The notes beneath the pieces are model-generated. The model saw only the letters and a program-made list of their open reading frames with translations. It was not told the origin of the DNA and ran no database searches. Positions 53,400 to 61,570 of a stretch of DNA of 64,000 nucleotides are shown here, in pieces. Numbering within the stretch: position 1 is the first letter of the stretch; every line of letters starts with the position of its first letter. Origin of the DNA: Portibacter marinus (GTDB taxonomy: Bacteria; Bacteroidota; Bacteroidia; Chitinophagales; Saprospiraceae); contig NZ_JAJNKB010000008.1 of assembly GCF_021533195.1 (NCBI RefSeq), positions 124,001-188,000 of the forward strand. The letters run 5' to 3'. The position numbers and the translations under genes are program-made.

Positions 53400-53431
53400 A
53401 AGATGAATCCCACAATAGCAGGATTCATCTT
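53400..53431 (-). terminator. Perfect intergenic hairpin, possible attenuator between surface protein and TonB receptor
   Basis: On the minus strand AAGATGAATCC and GGATTCATCTT form an 11-bp perfect stem with a ten-base loop, followed by the moderately T-rich TTATTCATTTAAT. It sits between the two genes of the unit. It could partially terminate or stabilise the upstream mRNA. Confidence 0.55.
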
Positions 53432-53441
53432 CAGTATTTGA

Positions 53442-56396
53442 CTATTTTGTAATTATTATTTTATTGGAAAATATTCCTTTTGCCGAGATGACATTGACCA
53501 TATAAAAGCCGTTGCTTAAATTATGGACATCTACCTCGAGTTGATACTTTCCTGCTACATAATGCTCTGCTGACGAGACTGACTTAACAAGTCTGCCGTT
53601 CATATCTGTGATGTTGACTGCAATATTCTTGGTTTCATCAAGATCTAAAACTATGCTAAGGTGGCCGTTAGAAACCGGGTTAGGAAAAACATGTAAACTT
53701 TTTCCTGTGATAAAGTCATCAACATCGTCCACGTCTGAAATCAGGTTTCCGAAGAAACCATTGGCAGATAAAGCAGTCCACCCTTCTGCCCAGTTAGTAG
53801 TAAAAAAAGCTCCTGAATATCCAGTTGCCTGAAAATAGTCATCCGCCAACGTCGTTGCAGCACCCCATGCAGCACCTGCACCGTTAATTCTTGGATCGAG
53901 ACCACCATCATTATTGCGGGAAATTCCTGCAATTCCGGGATCAGCATAGATATTGGAATTCGTCGTTAAGTGTGTGACCAACAGAGCATCCTCACCACCA
54001 TCAGTTGTAACGATCGCAGAAAAATCTGATTCACCACCTATATTGAAAAATACATTATGGCTAAAAACAATGTCACCTGCGAGAAATCTTTGATAGCTAT
54101 CATTCAAAAGATCGGCACTGACATCATTATCTAATCTGATCGCGTCGTTCGCGAATTCAGTGAAAACCGAGTTGTATACTTGGGCTGCTCCGTCGTCTCT
54201 TAACTTGATGGCATTGTTTTCATCGTTGCTCTCAGTTCCTGCACCAATAAAGGTCAAATTAGCAAGAACTGGTGAAGCCTTTGGAGTAAGGTCTGTGGCC
54301 TCTGATCCATCCCATTCACCTCCTGTGTCACTATTCTCATCCTGAATAGAAAACCAAAATTGGCCTTTTCCATCCCATGATTGATCATAATCATAAGAAT
54401 CATCGCCACAAAAGGCTACAATGGCATGATTGACATTGACTGTTCCACCAAACCACTCGATCCCATCATCCAAATTCGCATAAACTTCGATGTAATCAAT
54501 AATGGTTTCTGATCCGACACCTGCCAATGTTAGTCCGTTGATTTCATTATTGGCCTCTAACTTATCTCCTCCATGTCTGATGGAAACGTATTTTAAGATG
54601 CCAGAATCATCATCGTCCTCATCTCCTCCGTATTGAGCTCTATTTTCAGTAGAAGGAATTCCTTCCACATTGGTCACCCCACTATTGACACCGACAGTGG
54701 CTTTTCCCAATATGACGATACCACCCCAAAGTCCTTTATCATCTTTGGTTAAAGAAGTATTTCCTGGTTCGTCAAATTCAGCTGTGAAAATGATCGGTGC
54801 ATCTGCGGTTCCGATGGCTTCAATTCTTCCTCCTTGAGAGATGATCAAAGCAGATGATTTTTCACCTCCAGATGGCAGTCCTTTACCCTTTATGATGGTA
54901 CCAGCTTCAATAATTAAAGTTGCACCAGCTTCTACAAATACATAACCATCAAGAATGTAAGTATTGTTTGCAGTCATATAATAGGTCTCTCCTGCATTTA
55001 TATCCTCGTCTTTCACGATGATGACATCATTAGCAACAGGTATCACCAAGTCACCTAAAAAGCCTCTTTGGGACAGAGCAGTCCAACCTGCAGCCCAATT
55101 ATCATCATTTCCAAAAGCACCTTTGTAAACAACGGGATCAAAAAACGGATCATTCAGTAATGTGGCTCCAATAAGGGCAGTAGAATTGGCATTTAGCCTG
55201 GGGTCTAAGCCGTTGTCAGACATTCGTGAAACCCCGGCTAACATAGGATCCAGTATTACATTATTGTTATTTTCTAAATGAGCAACGAGTAAATCATCAT
55301 CACCTCCATCTGTATCTATCAGATCAATTAAGGAGGAACCATCTCCGAAATTGAAAAATATATTATTCACAAATTCAATATCTCCTGCAACGAAACGCTG
55401 GTAAGAGTCATTCGCCAGGTCGTCACTTACGTCATTGTCCAATTGAATGGCTCCGTCAGCAAAATCTGTAAAAATAGAATTGTAGACTTTTGCTGCTCCG
55501 TCATCTCTTATTTGCATAGCATTATTCCCATCCTCATTTTCGCTGTCCACACCTGCTCCGATGAAAGTAAGATTAGAGAGCAAAGGTGAAGTTTTCGGTG
55601 TTAAATCTGTTGCTTCAGAACCGTCCCACTCTCCTGCCCTATTGCTTACACCATTTTGAATGGTGAACCAAAATTGACCTTTTCCATCCCAGGACTGATC
55701 AAAATCATATGAATCATCTCCACAATAGGAGACCACAGCATGCTTAACATTAACCGCACCCCCAAAAAGTTCTATCCCATCATCAAGATTTGCAAAAACC
55801 TCTATGTAATCTATTTCTGTTCCTGAACCAACACCAGCTAGTGTCAGGCCATTGATTTCATTGTTGGCCTCTAATTTAGAACCACCATGTCTAATCGATA
55901 CGTATCTTAAAATACCAGAATCATCTGCATTATCGAAGCCACCATAAAGCAAACCTTCAGTCGAAGCAATACCTTCTACGCTGGTTTCACCACCATTCAC
56001 TCCAACTATACCATGGCCAAGAATAATGATGCCGCCCCAAAGGCCCTTATCATCAGGAGTCAGAGAGCCATCATCTAACTCTGCAGTAAAGACTATTGGA
56101 TCTTGAGCTGTCCCCATTGCTTCAATGCGAGCTCCTCTGTCTATGATTAATGCACTGGTCACTTCACCGCTTGAGGGCGTGTTGATCCCTTTTATAGTGG
56201 TACCTGCCTCAATTTCCAAAAGCCCGCCGGTCTCCAAAATAACGTAACCATCTAGCAAGTATTCCTTATCTGAAGTCCACTTATAGCTCCCGTTGGTGAT
56301 ATCTGCATTGGTGATGATCACCTGTTCCTGAGCGTCTAATTTGTTAAGAATTAGAAGGATGGCAAGAAGTAATATGGTGTATATATTTTGTTTCAT
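53442..56396 (-). CDS. T9SS-exported protein with two tandem ~430-residue beta-helix-like repeats
   Basis: A 984-residue secreted protein. The signal peptide ends near NKLDAQE. Residues ~26-453 and ~458-884 are two copies of one module that share long stretches: LDGYV..EAG, IKG, DDKGLWGG, SIRHGG.KLEANNEI, NGLTLAGVGS, GDDSYD.DQSWDGKGQFWF and GEWDGSEATDLTPK. The repetitive short strands suggest a right-handed beta-helix. The C terminus is a type A T9SS sorting domain (LHVFPNPVSNGHLSI to SNKIIITK). No catalytic motif is seen; many acidic turns could bind calcium. It precedes a TonB receptor gene. Confidence 0.85.
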   Translation of the reverse strand: MKQNIYTILLLAILLILNKLDAQEQVIITNADITNGSYKWTSDKEYLLDGYVILETGGLLEIEAGTTIKGINTPSSGEVTSALIIDRGARIEAMGTAQDPIVFTAELDDGSLTPDDKGLWGGIIILGHGIVGVNGGETSVEGIASTEGLLYGGFDNADDSGILRYVSIRHGGSKLEANNEINGLTLAGVGSGTEIDYIEVFANLDDGIELFGGAVNVKHAVVSYCGDDSYDFDQSWDGKGQFWFTIQNGVSNRAGEWDGSEATDLTPKTSPLLSNLTFIGAGVDSENEDGNNAMQIRDDGAAKVYNSIFTDFADGAIQLDNDVSDDLANDSYQRFVAGDIEFVNNIFFNFGDGSSLIDLIDTDGGDDDLLVAHLENNNNVILDPMLAGVSRMSDNGLDPRLNANSTALIGATLLNDPFFDPVVYKGAFGNDDNWAAGWTALSQRGFLGDLVIPVANDVIIVKDEDINAGETYYMTANNTYILDGYVFVEAGATLIIEAGTIIKGKGLPSGGEKSSALIISQGGRIEAIGTADAPIIFTAEFDEPGNTSLTKDDKGLWGGIVILGKATVGVNSGVTNVEGIPSTENRAQYGGDEDDDDSGILKYVSIRHGGDKLEANNEINGLTLAGVGSETIIDYIEVYANLDDGIEWFGGTVNVNHAIVAFCGDDSYDYDQSWDGKGQFWFSIQDENSDTGGEWDGSEATDLTPKASPVLANLTFIGAGTESNDENNAIKLRDDGAAQVYNSVFTEFANDAIRLDNDVSADLLNDSYQRFLAGDIVFSHNVFFNIGGESDFSAIVTTDGGEDALLVTHLTTNSNIYADPGIAGISRNNDGGLDPRINGAGAAWGAATTLADDYFQATGYSGAFFTTNWAEGWTALSANGFFGNLISDVDDVDDFITGKSLHVFPNPVSNGHLSIVLDLDETKNIAVNITDMNGRLVKSVSSAEHYVAGKYQLEVDVHNLSNGFYMVNVISAKGIFSNKIIITK

Positions 56397-56431
56397 ATTC
56401 GTTTAAAATGTTTTTGTGTTGTAATACAATG

Positions 56432-56439
56432 CAAATATA
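56432..56439 (-). promoter_or_regulatory. Predicted -7 element for the T9SS beta-helix-like protein gene
   Basis: On the minus strand TATATTTG fits TAnnTTTG exactly, 35 bases before the ATG at 56396. The -33 side is weak, which would fit an activator-dependent promoter. Confidence 0.5.
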
Positions 56440-56470
56440 GATTCGGGATATTACCTGGACATTACTGCAT

Positions 56471-56488
56471 TGTTAAGTTTTGGTTAAG
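56471..56488 (-). promoter_or_regulatory. Pho-box-like direct repeat upstream of the surface protein / TonB receptor unit
   Basis: On the minus strand CTTAACC-AAAA-CTTAACA: two 7-bp direct repeats that match at six positions, with a 4-bp AT spacer, 11-bp periodicity. This is the architecture of PhoB/PhoP boxes in other phyla (TTAACA repeats in Bacillus). It ends 31 bases upstream of the -7 element. That it binds PhoB in this organism is inference. Confidence 0.45.
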
Positions 56489-56786
56489 AAAAACCCTGAT
56501 TTAGAACGAATATTAACGGTATGTTATCAAATTATTTCTGATGTATAACTGATTGTATGTCAATGCCTAATATCTTGTTTGTTTTAAGATTGTATTTGAA
56601 AAAGAGGGGAAACACCGCCATTTTACATTTTGGGGGCGGAATAAATCAAGAAATGAATGAATTTTAGGTAATTGCAGGAGCAAATTTACTTGACATATTT
56701 ATACCTGGAGATGATGGTTATCTAAATTATTCTACCAGTGATGTAAAAGTTATACACAATTAACAGCGTATAAATGATATGTTAAT

Positions 56787-56817
56787 TAAAAAAGGCTCCA
56801 TTTGACTGGAGCCTTTT
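56787..56817 (-). terminator. Intrinsic terminator of fba
   Basis: On the minus strand AAAAGGCTCCA and TGGAGCCTTTT (11 pairs, six-base loop) are followed by TTAATT. It lies directly after the fba stop codon. Confidence 0.88.
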
Positions 56818-56819
56818 CT

Positions 56820-57896
56820 TTATTTATTTCTACCTACGCAATTCAGGTCCTCGAATGCCTGAACCAATCTTTTGCTAAAGGATTCCTCGGCTGCGCGCAA
56901 CCATTTCCGGGGATCATAGTACTTTTTGTTCGGTACATCTTCTCCCTGAGGGTTTCCAATCTGTGCTTGCAAATAGTCTTTATTTTTCTTGTAATAATCA
57001 TGGACACCATCCCAAGTTGCCCATTGTAGGTCGGTGTCAATATTCATTTTGACTGCTCCGTATTCTATAGCAGCTCTTATGTCTTCTCTTGATGAGCCAG
57101 ATCCTCCGTGAAAAACGAAGTTTATAGGATTATGTCCAGTGTTATGCTTCTCTTGGATATATTCCTGCGTATTCTTTAGAATGATAGGTCTTAATTCTAC
57201 GTTGCCGGGCTTATACACACCATGTACATTCCCGAACGCAGCGGCGACAGTAAATTTGTCATTTACTTTTGTCAATTCCTCATAGGCATAATCCACTTCT
57301 TCCGGCTGAGTGTACAGTTTAGAACTGTCTACATCACTATTATCTACACCATCTTCTTCACCTCCCGTTACACCAAGCTCAATCTCCAGGGTCATGCCCA
57401 TTTTGTCCATCCTCTCCAGGTATTTTTTGGAGATTTCAATATTCTCTTCCAATGGCTCTTCTGAAAGATCCAGCATATGAGAGCTGAATAAGGAGTGACC
57501 ATATTGCTCAAAATGTCTTTCATTAGCCTCAAGCATACCATCCATCCACGGCAAAAGATTTTTCGCACAATGGTCGGTATGCAATATAACGGTAACACCA
57601 TAGTATTTTGCGACCTGTTCAACATGCATTGCACCTGAAACGGCACCGATAATGGAAGCTTGCTGATTGTCGTTAGACATTCCCTTGCCTGCATAGAATG
57701 AGGCACCCCCATTAGAAAACTGTACGATTACGGGAGATTCCACCTCTCTAGCCGCCTCTAATACAGCATTTACAGAATTCGTACCTACAACATTAGCTGC
57801 GGGCATTGCAAAGTCATTTTCGTTTGCATAGTTCAATAGTTCAGTGACCTCATCACCATGAAGTACACCAGGTCTAAATTTCGTTTTGTTAGCCAT
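56820..57896 (-). CDS. fba: Class II fructose-bisphosphate aldolase
   Basis: Zinc-dependent aldolase of glycolysis and gluconeogenesis, cleaving fructose 1,6-bisphosphate. Zinc ligands are in ILHTDHC (His106, His109) with Asp108 next to them, and the later FVFHGGSGS holds a further His ligand. The phosphate-binding VKMNIDTDLQWAT closes the barrel. At 358 residues it is the FbaA (class IIA, E. coli) type. It starts 11 bases after trxB and is probably read in the same transcript. It ends in a strong terminator. Confidence 0.95.
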   Translation of the reverse strand: MANKTKFRPGVLHGDEVTELLNYANENDFAMPAANVVGTNSVNAVLEAAREVESPVIVQFSNGGASFYAGKGMSNDNQQASIIGAVSGAMHVEQVAKYYGVTVILHTDHCAKNLLPWMDGMLEANERHFEQYGHSLFSSHMLDLSEEPLEENIEISKKYLERMDKMGMTLEIELGVTGGEEDGVDNSDVDSSKLYTQPEEVDYAYEELTKVNDKFTVAAAFGNVHGVYKPGNVELRPIILKNTQEYIQEKHNTGHNPINFVFHGGSGSSREDIRAAIEYGAVKMNIDTDLQWATWDGVHDYYKKNKDYLQAQIGNPQGEDVPNKKYYDPRKWLRAAEESFSKRLVQAFEDLNCVGRNK

Positions 57897-57907
57897 TTTA
57901 TTTTTTT

Positions 57908-58852
57908 TTAGATAATACCTTTTTCTGCAAGAAGACGTTCTGCCTCAAGTGCTGCCATACAACCAGTTCCTGCTGCTGTAACAGCCTGACGGTAAATACG
58001 ATCCTGAGCATCACCACTGGCAAAGACTCCCTCTATGTTGGTTTTAGTACTATCTGGTTTAGTAATTAAGTATCCAAGATCATCCATATGTAGAATTCCT
58101 TTGAATATCGATGTATTTGGCTTGTGTCCTATTGCTACAAAAAATCCGGTTGCATCAATAGTACTCGTTTCTCCTGTTTTATTATTGACCACTTTAGCGC
58201 CAATGACGCTATCCTCACCTAAAATTTCCTCGGTACTGGTATTCCAGTGTACGATGATATTATCTTGCTTTATTACCCTTTCCTGCATTATTTTAGAGGC
58301 TCTCATTTCATCTCTTCTGACCAGCAAATGGACTTTCGTACAAAGCTTTGCCAGATATGTAGCTTCTTCAGCTGCTGTATCCCCTCCACCCACAACGATC
58401 ACGTCCTGGCCTTTAAAAAAGAAACCATCACAAACTGCACAGGCAGAAACACCCTTGTTCATTAATTTCTCCTCAGAGGGTAACCCTAACCACTTTGCAG
58501 ATGCACCTGTTGCAATCACTACGGTATGTGCGTGTATTTCCTCTCCAGCTTCCGTTCTGATTTTTTTGACCTCGTCATTGAAATCAACGTCTGTGATCAT
58601 CTCGTATCGAACCTCCGTACCGAATCGTTCAGCTTGTTTTCGGAACTCCTCCATCATTTGAGGACCCATTATTCCGTCAGGATAGCCAGGATAATTCTCC
58701 ACATCTGTGGTAATCATCAATTGACCTCCGGGTTCAGAGCCTGTGAATAAAATGGGATTCATTCCAGCTCTGGCAGCATAAATAGCGGCAGTATAACCGG
58801 CAGGTCCTGAGCCTATTATCACATTTTCATGAATTTTCTTCTCTTCTGACAT
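57908..58852 (-). CDS. trxB: Thioredoxin reductase
   Basis: NADPH-dependent flavoprotein that keeps thioredoxin reduced. The FAD motif is IIGSGPAGYTAAIYAARAG at 12-30, the redox-active Cys138-Ala-Val-Cys141 lies in ACAVCDGFFF, the NADPH motif is VVGGGDTAAEEA, and the C-terminal FAD loop is ASGDAQD. At 314 residues it has normal low-molecular-weight length. It is upstream of fba and divergent from the membrane subtilase gene. A TATTTTTG -7 element precedes it. Confidence 0.96.
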   Translation of the reverse strand: MSEEKKIHENVIIGSGPAGYTAAIYAARAGMNPILFTGSEPGGQLMITTDVENYPGYPDGIMGPQMMEEFRKQAERFGTEVRYEMITDVDFNDEVKKIRTEAGEEIHAHTVVIATGASAKWLGLPSEEKLMNKGVSACAVCDGFFFKGQDVIVVGGGDTAAEEATYLAKLCTKVHLLVRRDEMRASKIMQERVIKQDNIIVHWNTSTEEILGEDSVIGAKVVNNKTGETSTIDATGFFVAIGHKPNTSIFKGILHMDDLGYLITKPDSTKTNIEGVFASGDAQDRIYRQAVTAAGTGCMAALEAERLLAEKGII

Positions 58853-58871
58853 CTGATCTCTTTTGTGATCG

Positions 58872-58879
58872 CAAAAATA
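58872..58879 (-). promoter_or_regulatory. Predicted -7 element for trxB-fba
   Basis: On the minus strand TATTTTTG fits TAnnTTTG, 19 bases upstream of the trxB ATG at 58852. No clear -33 element is seen. Confidence 0.42.
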
Positions 58880-59027
58880 ATAATTCTTTACTCCTACCCT
58901 ATTTTAACCAGTATAATTATGCGCTATTCATCGGATATATATGGGTCTCCTTCTAATAAATACATAAAAAAAGATGGAATCTTTTATTTTTAAGCGATGT
59001 TTATTAATTCGATAAAGAGAATAAAAC

Positions 59028-60551
59028 ATGCACGAATTCTATTTGTTTAGCTTCATCAGCGCTTTGGCCTTACTTGTCTTATGGCAAACACTTGGGAAGA
59101 CAAAATTCTTCAGAAGGTTTTTTGGTACGCTTTTCATCATAGCGATGATCACTTATGCATTCGCGCTGTTTGATCTTCATCTCCGAGACTTTTCGAGTAT
59201 GAAAATACTCTTTCGAGACTTGATCATCCTCACCTTTGCATCTTTCGTTAGTGTATTAGCCCGGAAGTCTAAAACTGGAATGATTTCGTGGATCTTGATT
59301 GCAGGTTTTTCGATTTTTACGGTTTATCAAAACAGGAGTATTCTTAGTCCTAAAGATTTTAAGCTAGATGAAGATGCTGAACTACTCATTAAACTAACTT
59401 CTCCTAGTGATCTCAATCCTGAAGGTGCATTAGCTAAATATCTGAGTCAAGAAGGCATCTCTTACCAAATTGCATTTCGACCCGAGGATGCAGAAAAAAC
59501 AGAGCTGGATAATTATCTCCAGTTGAATATTCCCCAAAGTAACGCGATTACCTTAAACGAAATCAAGAAGAGACTGGCGAAGTTTGATGAAGTATCTTAC
59601 ATTGAAGAAAACGAAGTGATTCAAATTTCACCTGTGGTTTCGGACCTAGATGTTAAAGAGATTGCTACTGAATTCAATGATCCACTTTCTTCAGAGCAAT
59701 GGGCATTGGAGGCTTTGAATGTAGGTGCATTGCAAGATTTATTGATTGATAGAGGAGCGCAAAAGCAAGCTCGTTTATTCATACTTGATACAGGGGTGGA
59801 TGCTAATCATGAGGATATAAAAGTCAATTACAGATCTCATAGAAGTAAATATGATACTGATGTCCAAAGTCATGGAACGCACTGTGCAGGGATTGCCGGT
59901 GCAGTAAGTAACAATGGCAAGGGTGTAGCTTCCATGTTGATTAATCCAGACTTTTTTACCATTTCGTCTATCAAAGTTTTGAATGATATGGGTATGGGTA
60001 CACAAAAGAAGATAGTAGATGGTATCATTGAAGCTGCAGATAACGGAGCAGATGTTATTTCGCTTTCGTTAGGTGGAAGAAGCACGGATAAAAGACAAAA
60101 AGTGTACGGAGAGACCGTCGAATATGCTAACTCAAAGGGCGCAATTGTAGTTGTTGCAGCTGGTAATTCCGGGATGAATGCGAAAGGCTATTCTCCTGCT
60201 AATACGAAAGGTGTGATTACCGTAGCCGCGATTGATCAAAACAAAAATTTAGCAACATTCTCAAATACAGTTGAAGATATAGCGATGGGAATTGCTGCAC
60301 CTGGTGTTGGAATACTTTCTACCATTCCTGGAAATGATTATAAAGCCTATAATGGTACGTCAATGGCGACTCCATATGTAGCCGGATTGGTTGCTTTAAT
60401 GAAAAGTATCAATCCATCTCTTCAGACAGAGGAAGTTTATGAGTTGCTCAATGATAATGGCCAATATACAACCGCTAGTAGCAAAAGTGGCAATTTGATA
60501 GATCCCGCCAAAACAATCAAGAATCTAGTTGGCGCACGATCATTTCAGTGA
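59028..60551 (+). CDS. Multi-pass membrane subtilisin-family (S8) protease
   Basis: The 507-residue protein has four hydrophobic segments at ~5-22, 31-48, 60-77 and 85-100, then a propeptide-like domain at ~115-205 (inhibitor I9-like, ending FDEVSYIEENEVIQI), then a full S8 domain. Catalytic residues are Asp254 in FILDTGVDANHED, His282 in SHGTHCAG and Ser445 in GTSMATP. The enzyme is therefore likely tethered in the inner membrane with its protease domain in the periplasm or cytosol, depending on helix count. Its 3' end overlaps convergent aroK by 35 bases. The role is unknown. Confidence 0.88.
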   Translation: MHEFYLFSFISALALLVLWQTLGKTKFFRRFFGTLFIIAMITYAFALFDLHLRDFSSMKILFRDLIILTFASFVSVLARKSKTGMISWILIAGFSIFTVYQNRSILSPKDFKLDEDAELLIKLTSPSDLNPEGALAKYLSQEGISYQIAFRPEDAEKTELDNYLQLNIPQSNAITLNEIKKRLAKFDEVSYIEENEVIQISPVVSDLDVKEIATEFNDPLSSEQWALEALNVGALQDLLIDRGAQKQARLFILDTGVDANHEDIKVNYRSHRSKYDTDVQSHGTHCAGIAGAVSNNGKGVASMLINPDFFTISSIKVLNDMGMGTQKKIVDGIIEAADNGADVISLSLGGRSTDKRQKVYGETVEYANSKGAIVVVAAGNSGMNAKGYSPANTKGVITVAAIDQNKNLATFSNTVEDIAMGIAAPGVGILSTIPGNDYKAYNGTSMATPYVAGLVALMKSINPSLQTEEVYELLNDNGQYTTASSKSGNLIDPAKTIKNLVGARSFQ

Positions 60552-61044
60552 TTTTTTCAGGAGATTGCGCTCCATCAATGATATGATGTGCCTTTTCGTA
60601 ATAAGATAGTCTACTTTGTAGTTTTGAATCAATTAACTGCTTTAAGTCACTCTTAGTTTGAGCTGATGAAATTAAGGGGCGATGTTCTTTTTGTTCCAGT
60701 AATCGATCTGTAAGGGCTTGTGGACTTAGTTTTAGATAAAAACTTGTTCCAGTATGATTAATTAAAGTCATGTTGTCATTGTGACATGGGGTGCCTCCTC
60801 CTAATGCGACGATCAAAGGACTTTTGTAAAGTAATTCATGTAAACTTTCCGCTTCCAACTGTCGAAAGTAGACCTCCCCTTTTTCCTCAAATATTCTTTT
60901 TACTGATAAATTCTCCTTGTTGATAATATAATCGTCCAGATCTACAAAATCAATATCTAATCTAACACTAAGTTCCCGTGCAATAGTAGACTTACCAGAT
61001 CCCATGAACCCCAGAAGGTAGATTCGCTTTTGAACAGTATACAT
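60517..61044 (-). CDS. aroK: Shikimate kinase
   Basis: Phosphorylates shikimate in the aromatic amino acid pathway. Walker A is GFMGSGKST at 12-20, the shikimate-binding Asp is in DLDDYI, and the conserved FRQLEAESLHEL, ALGGGTPCH and HRPLI (lid) are in order. The start is the ATG at 61044, giving 175 residues; upstream in-frame ATGs would add up to 33 residues before the kinase start and would overlap the divergent lipoprotein gene. The 3' end overlaps the subtilase gene by 35 bases. Confidence 0.94.
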   Translation of the reverse strand: MYTVQKRIYLLGFMGSGKSTIARELSVRLDIDFVDLDDYIINKENLSVKRIFEEKGEVYFRQLEAESLHELLYKSPLIVALGGGTPCHNDNMTLINHTGTSFYLKLSPQALTDRLLEQKEHRPLISSAQTKSDLKQLIDSKLQSRLSYYEKAHHIIDGAQSPEKITEMIVRQLDS

Positions 61045-61049
61045 AAGGA

Positions 61050-61057
61050 CCAAGATA
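61050..61057 (-). promoter_or_regulatory. Possible -7 element of aroK
   Basis: On the minus strand TATCTTGG differs from TAnnTTTG at one position and ends only five bases before the aroK ATG, which would give a nearly leaderless transcript. Confidence 0.3.
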
Positions 61058-61070
61058 TGGGAAAATTTGA

Positions 61071-61078
61071 TATTTTTG
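61071..61078 (+). promoter_or_regulatory. Predicted -7 element of the DUF1573-yajC unit
   Basis: TATTTTTG fits TAnnTTTG and ends six bases before the ATG at 61085, which suggests a leaderless or nearly leaderless mRNA. Confidence 0.4.
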
Positions 61079-61084
61079 CGCGCA

Positions 61085-61570
61085 ATGAAAAAGCTCATAT
61101 GTTTTCCAATCATTGTGCTTCTGCTATCATGTAAAGCTGACAAAGGGCGTACCGTTGAATCCGCTGGAAAAGCAGGCTATGGTATGACAGATTATTCAGA
61201 GATCATACGCCATCCTGTGAGTTTGACAAGTGTGCTTGATAGCAACGAAATATCATCCATTGAATTTATAGAAGATACCCTTTCTTTTGATACCATTCAA
61301 GCCGGTGCAGTGATTCAACGGTCATTTGAATTCAGGAATATAGGAGCCAAACCTTTGTATATACTGGATACTAAAGTATCTTGTGGCTGTACGGTTACCG
61401 ATTACTCAAATAAAGCAATAGCTCCAGGAGATACAGGATCTATAAAAGTTAAATTTGATTCAGAGGGTAAATCCGGTTACCAAAATAAATCAATTTTAGT
61501 ATTATCTAACAGCTATCCCAATGAAGATCGACTTTATCTTCAGGGATATGTAAAAAATGAAATAAAATGA
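61085..61570 (+). CDS. DUF1573 lipoprotein
   Basis: Exported lipoprotein with a signal peptide and lipobox (LLLSC, Cys16). The start is set at the ATG at 61085 because the in-frame TTG at 61067 would add six residues before the signal. The mature part carries a DUF1573 domain, an Ig-like fold, with the family core IQRSFEFRNIGAKPLYI, the KVSCGCT motif and PGDTGSIKVKFDSEGKSG. It is 161 residues. It overlaps yajC by four bases, a frequent Bacteroidota pairing. The molecular role of DUF1573 is unknown. Confidence 0.9.
   Translation: MKKLICFPIIVLLLSCKADKGRTVESAGKAGYGMTDYSEIIRHPVSLTSVLDSNEISSIEFIEDTLSFDTIQAGAVIQRSFEFRNIGAKPLYILDTKVSCGCTVTDYSNKAIAPGDTGSIKVKFDSEGKSGYQNKSILVLSNSYPNEDRLYLQGYVKNEIK

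Larger units (their letters stand above)
56397..56819. other. Gene-free stretch: promoter region, Pho-box-like repeat and remnant frame
   Basis: 423 bases without a credible gene. From left to right it holds the -7 element of the surface-protein gene (56432-56439), a Pho-box-like direct repeat (56471-56488), an open frame broken by one TAG (56557-56763), and the fba terminator (56787-56817). The frame reads 36 codons from ATG 56557, then TAG, then 31 further codons, and is probably chance or a worn-out small gene. Confidence 0.5.

Noticed and set aside
53372-53428. Upstream ATG for the second TonB receptor
   Set aside because: It would translate a perfect hairpin and put 19 residues before the signal peptide.
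53745-56321. Assembly duplication instead of a real tandem repeat
   Set aside because: The two modules differ at many positions spread along their length, so they are diverged copies rather than duplicated reads.
58035-58661. 208-codon open frame antisense to trxB
   Set aside because: Antisense of a conserved enzyme with all catalytic motifs; the translation is Ser/Ile/Thr-rich without any motif.
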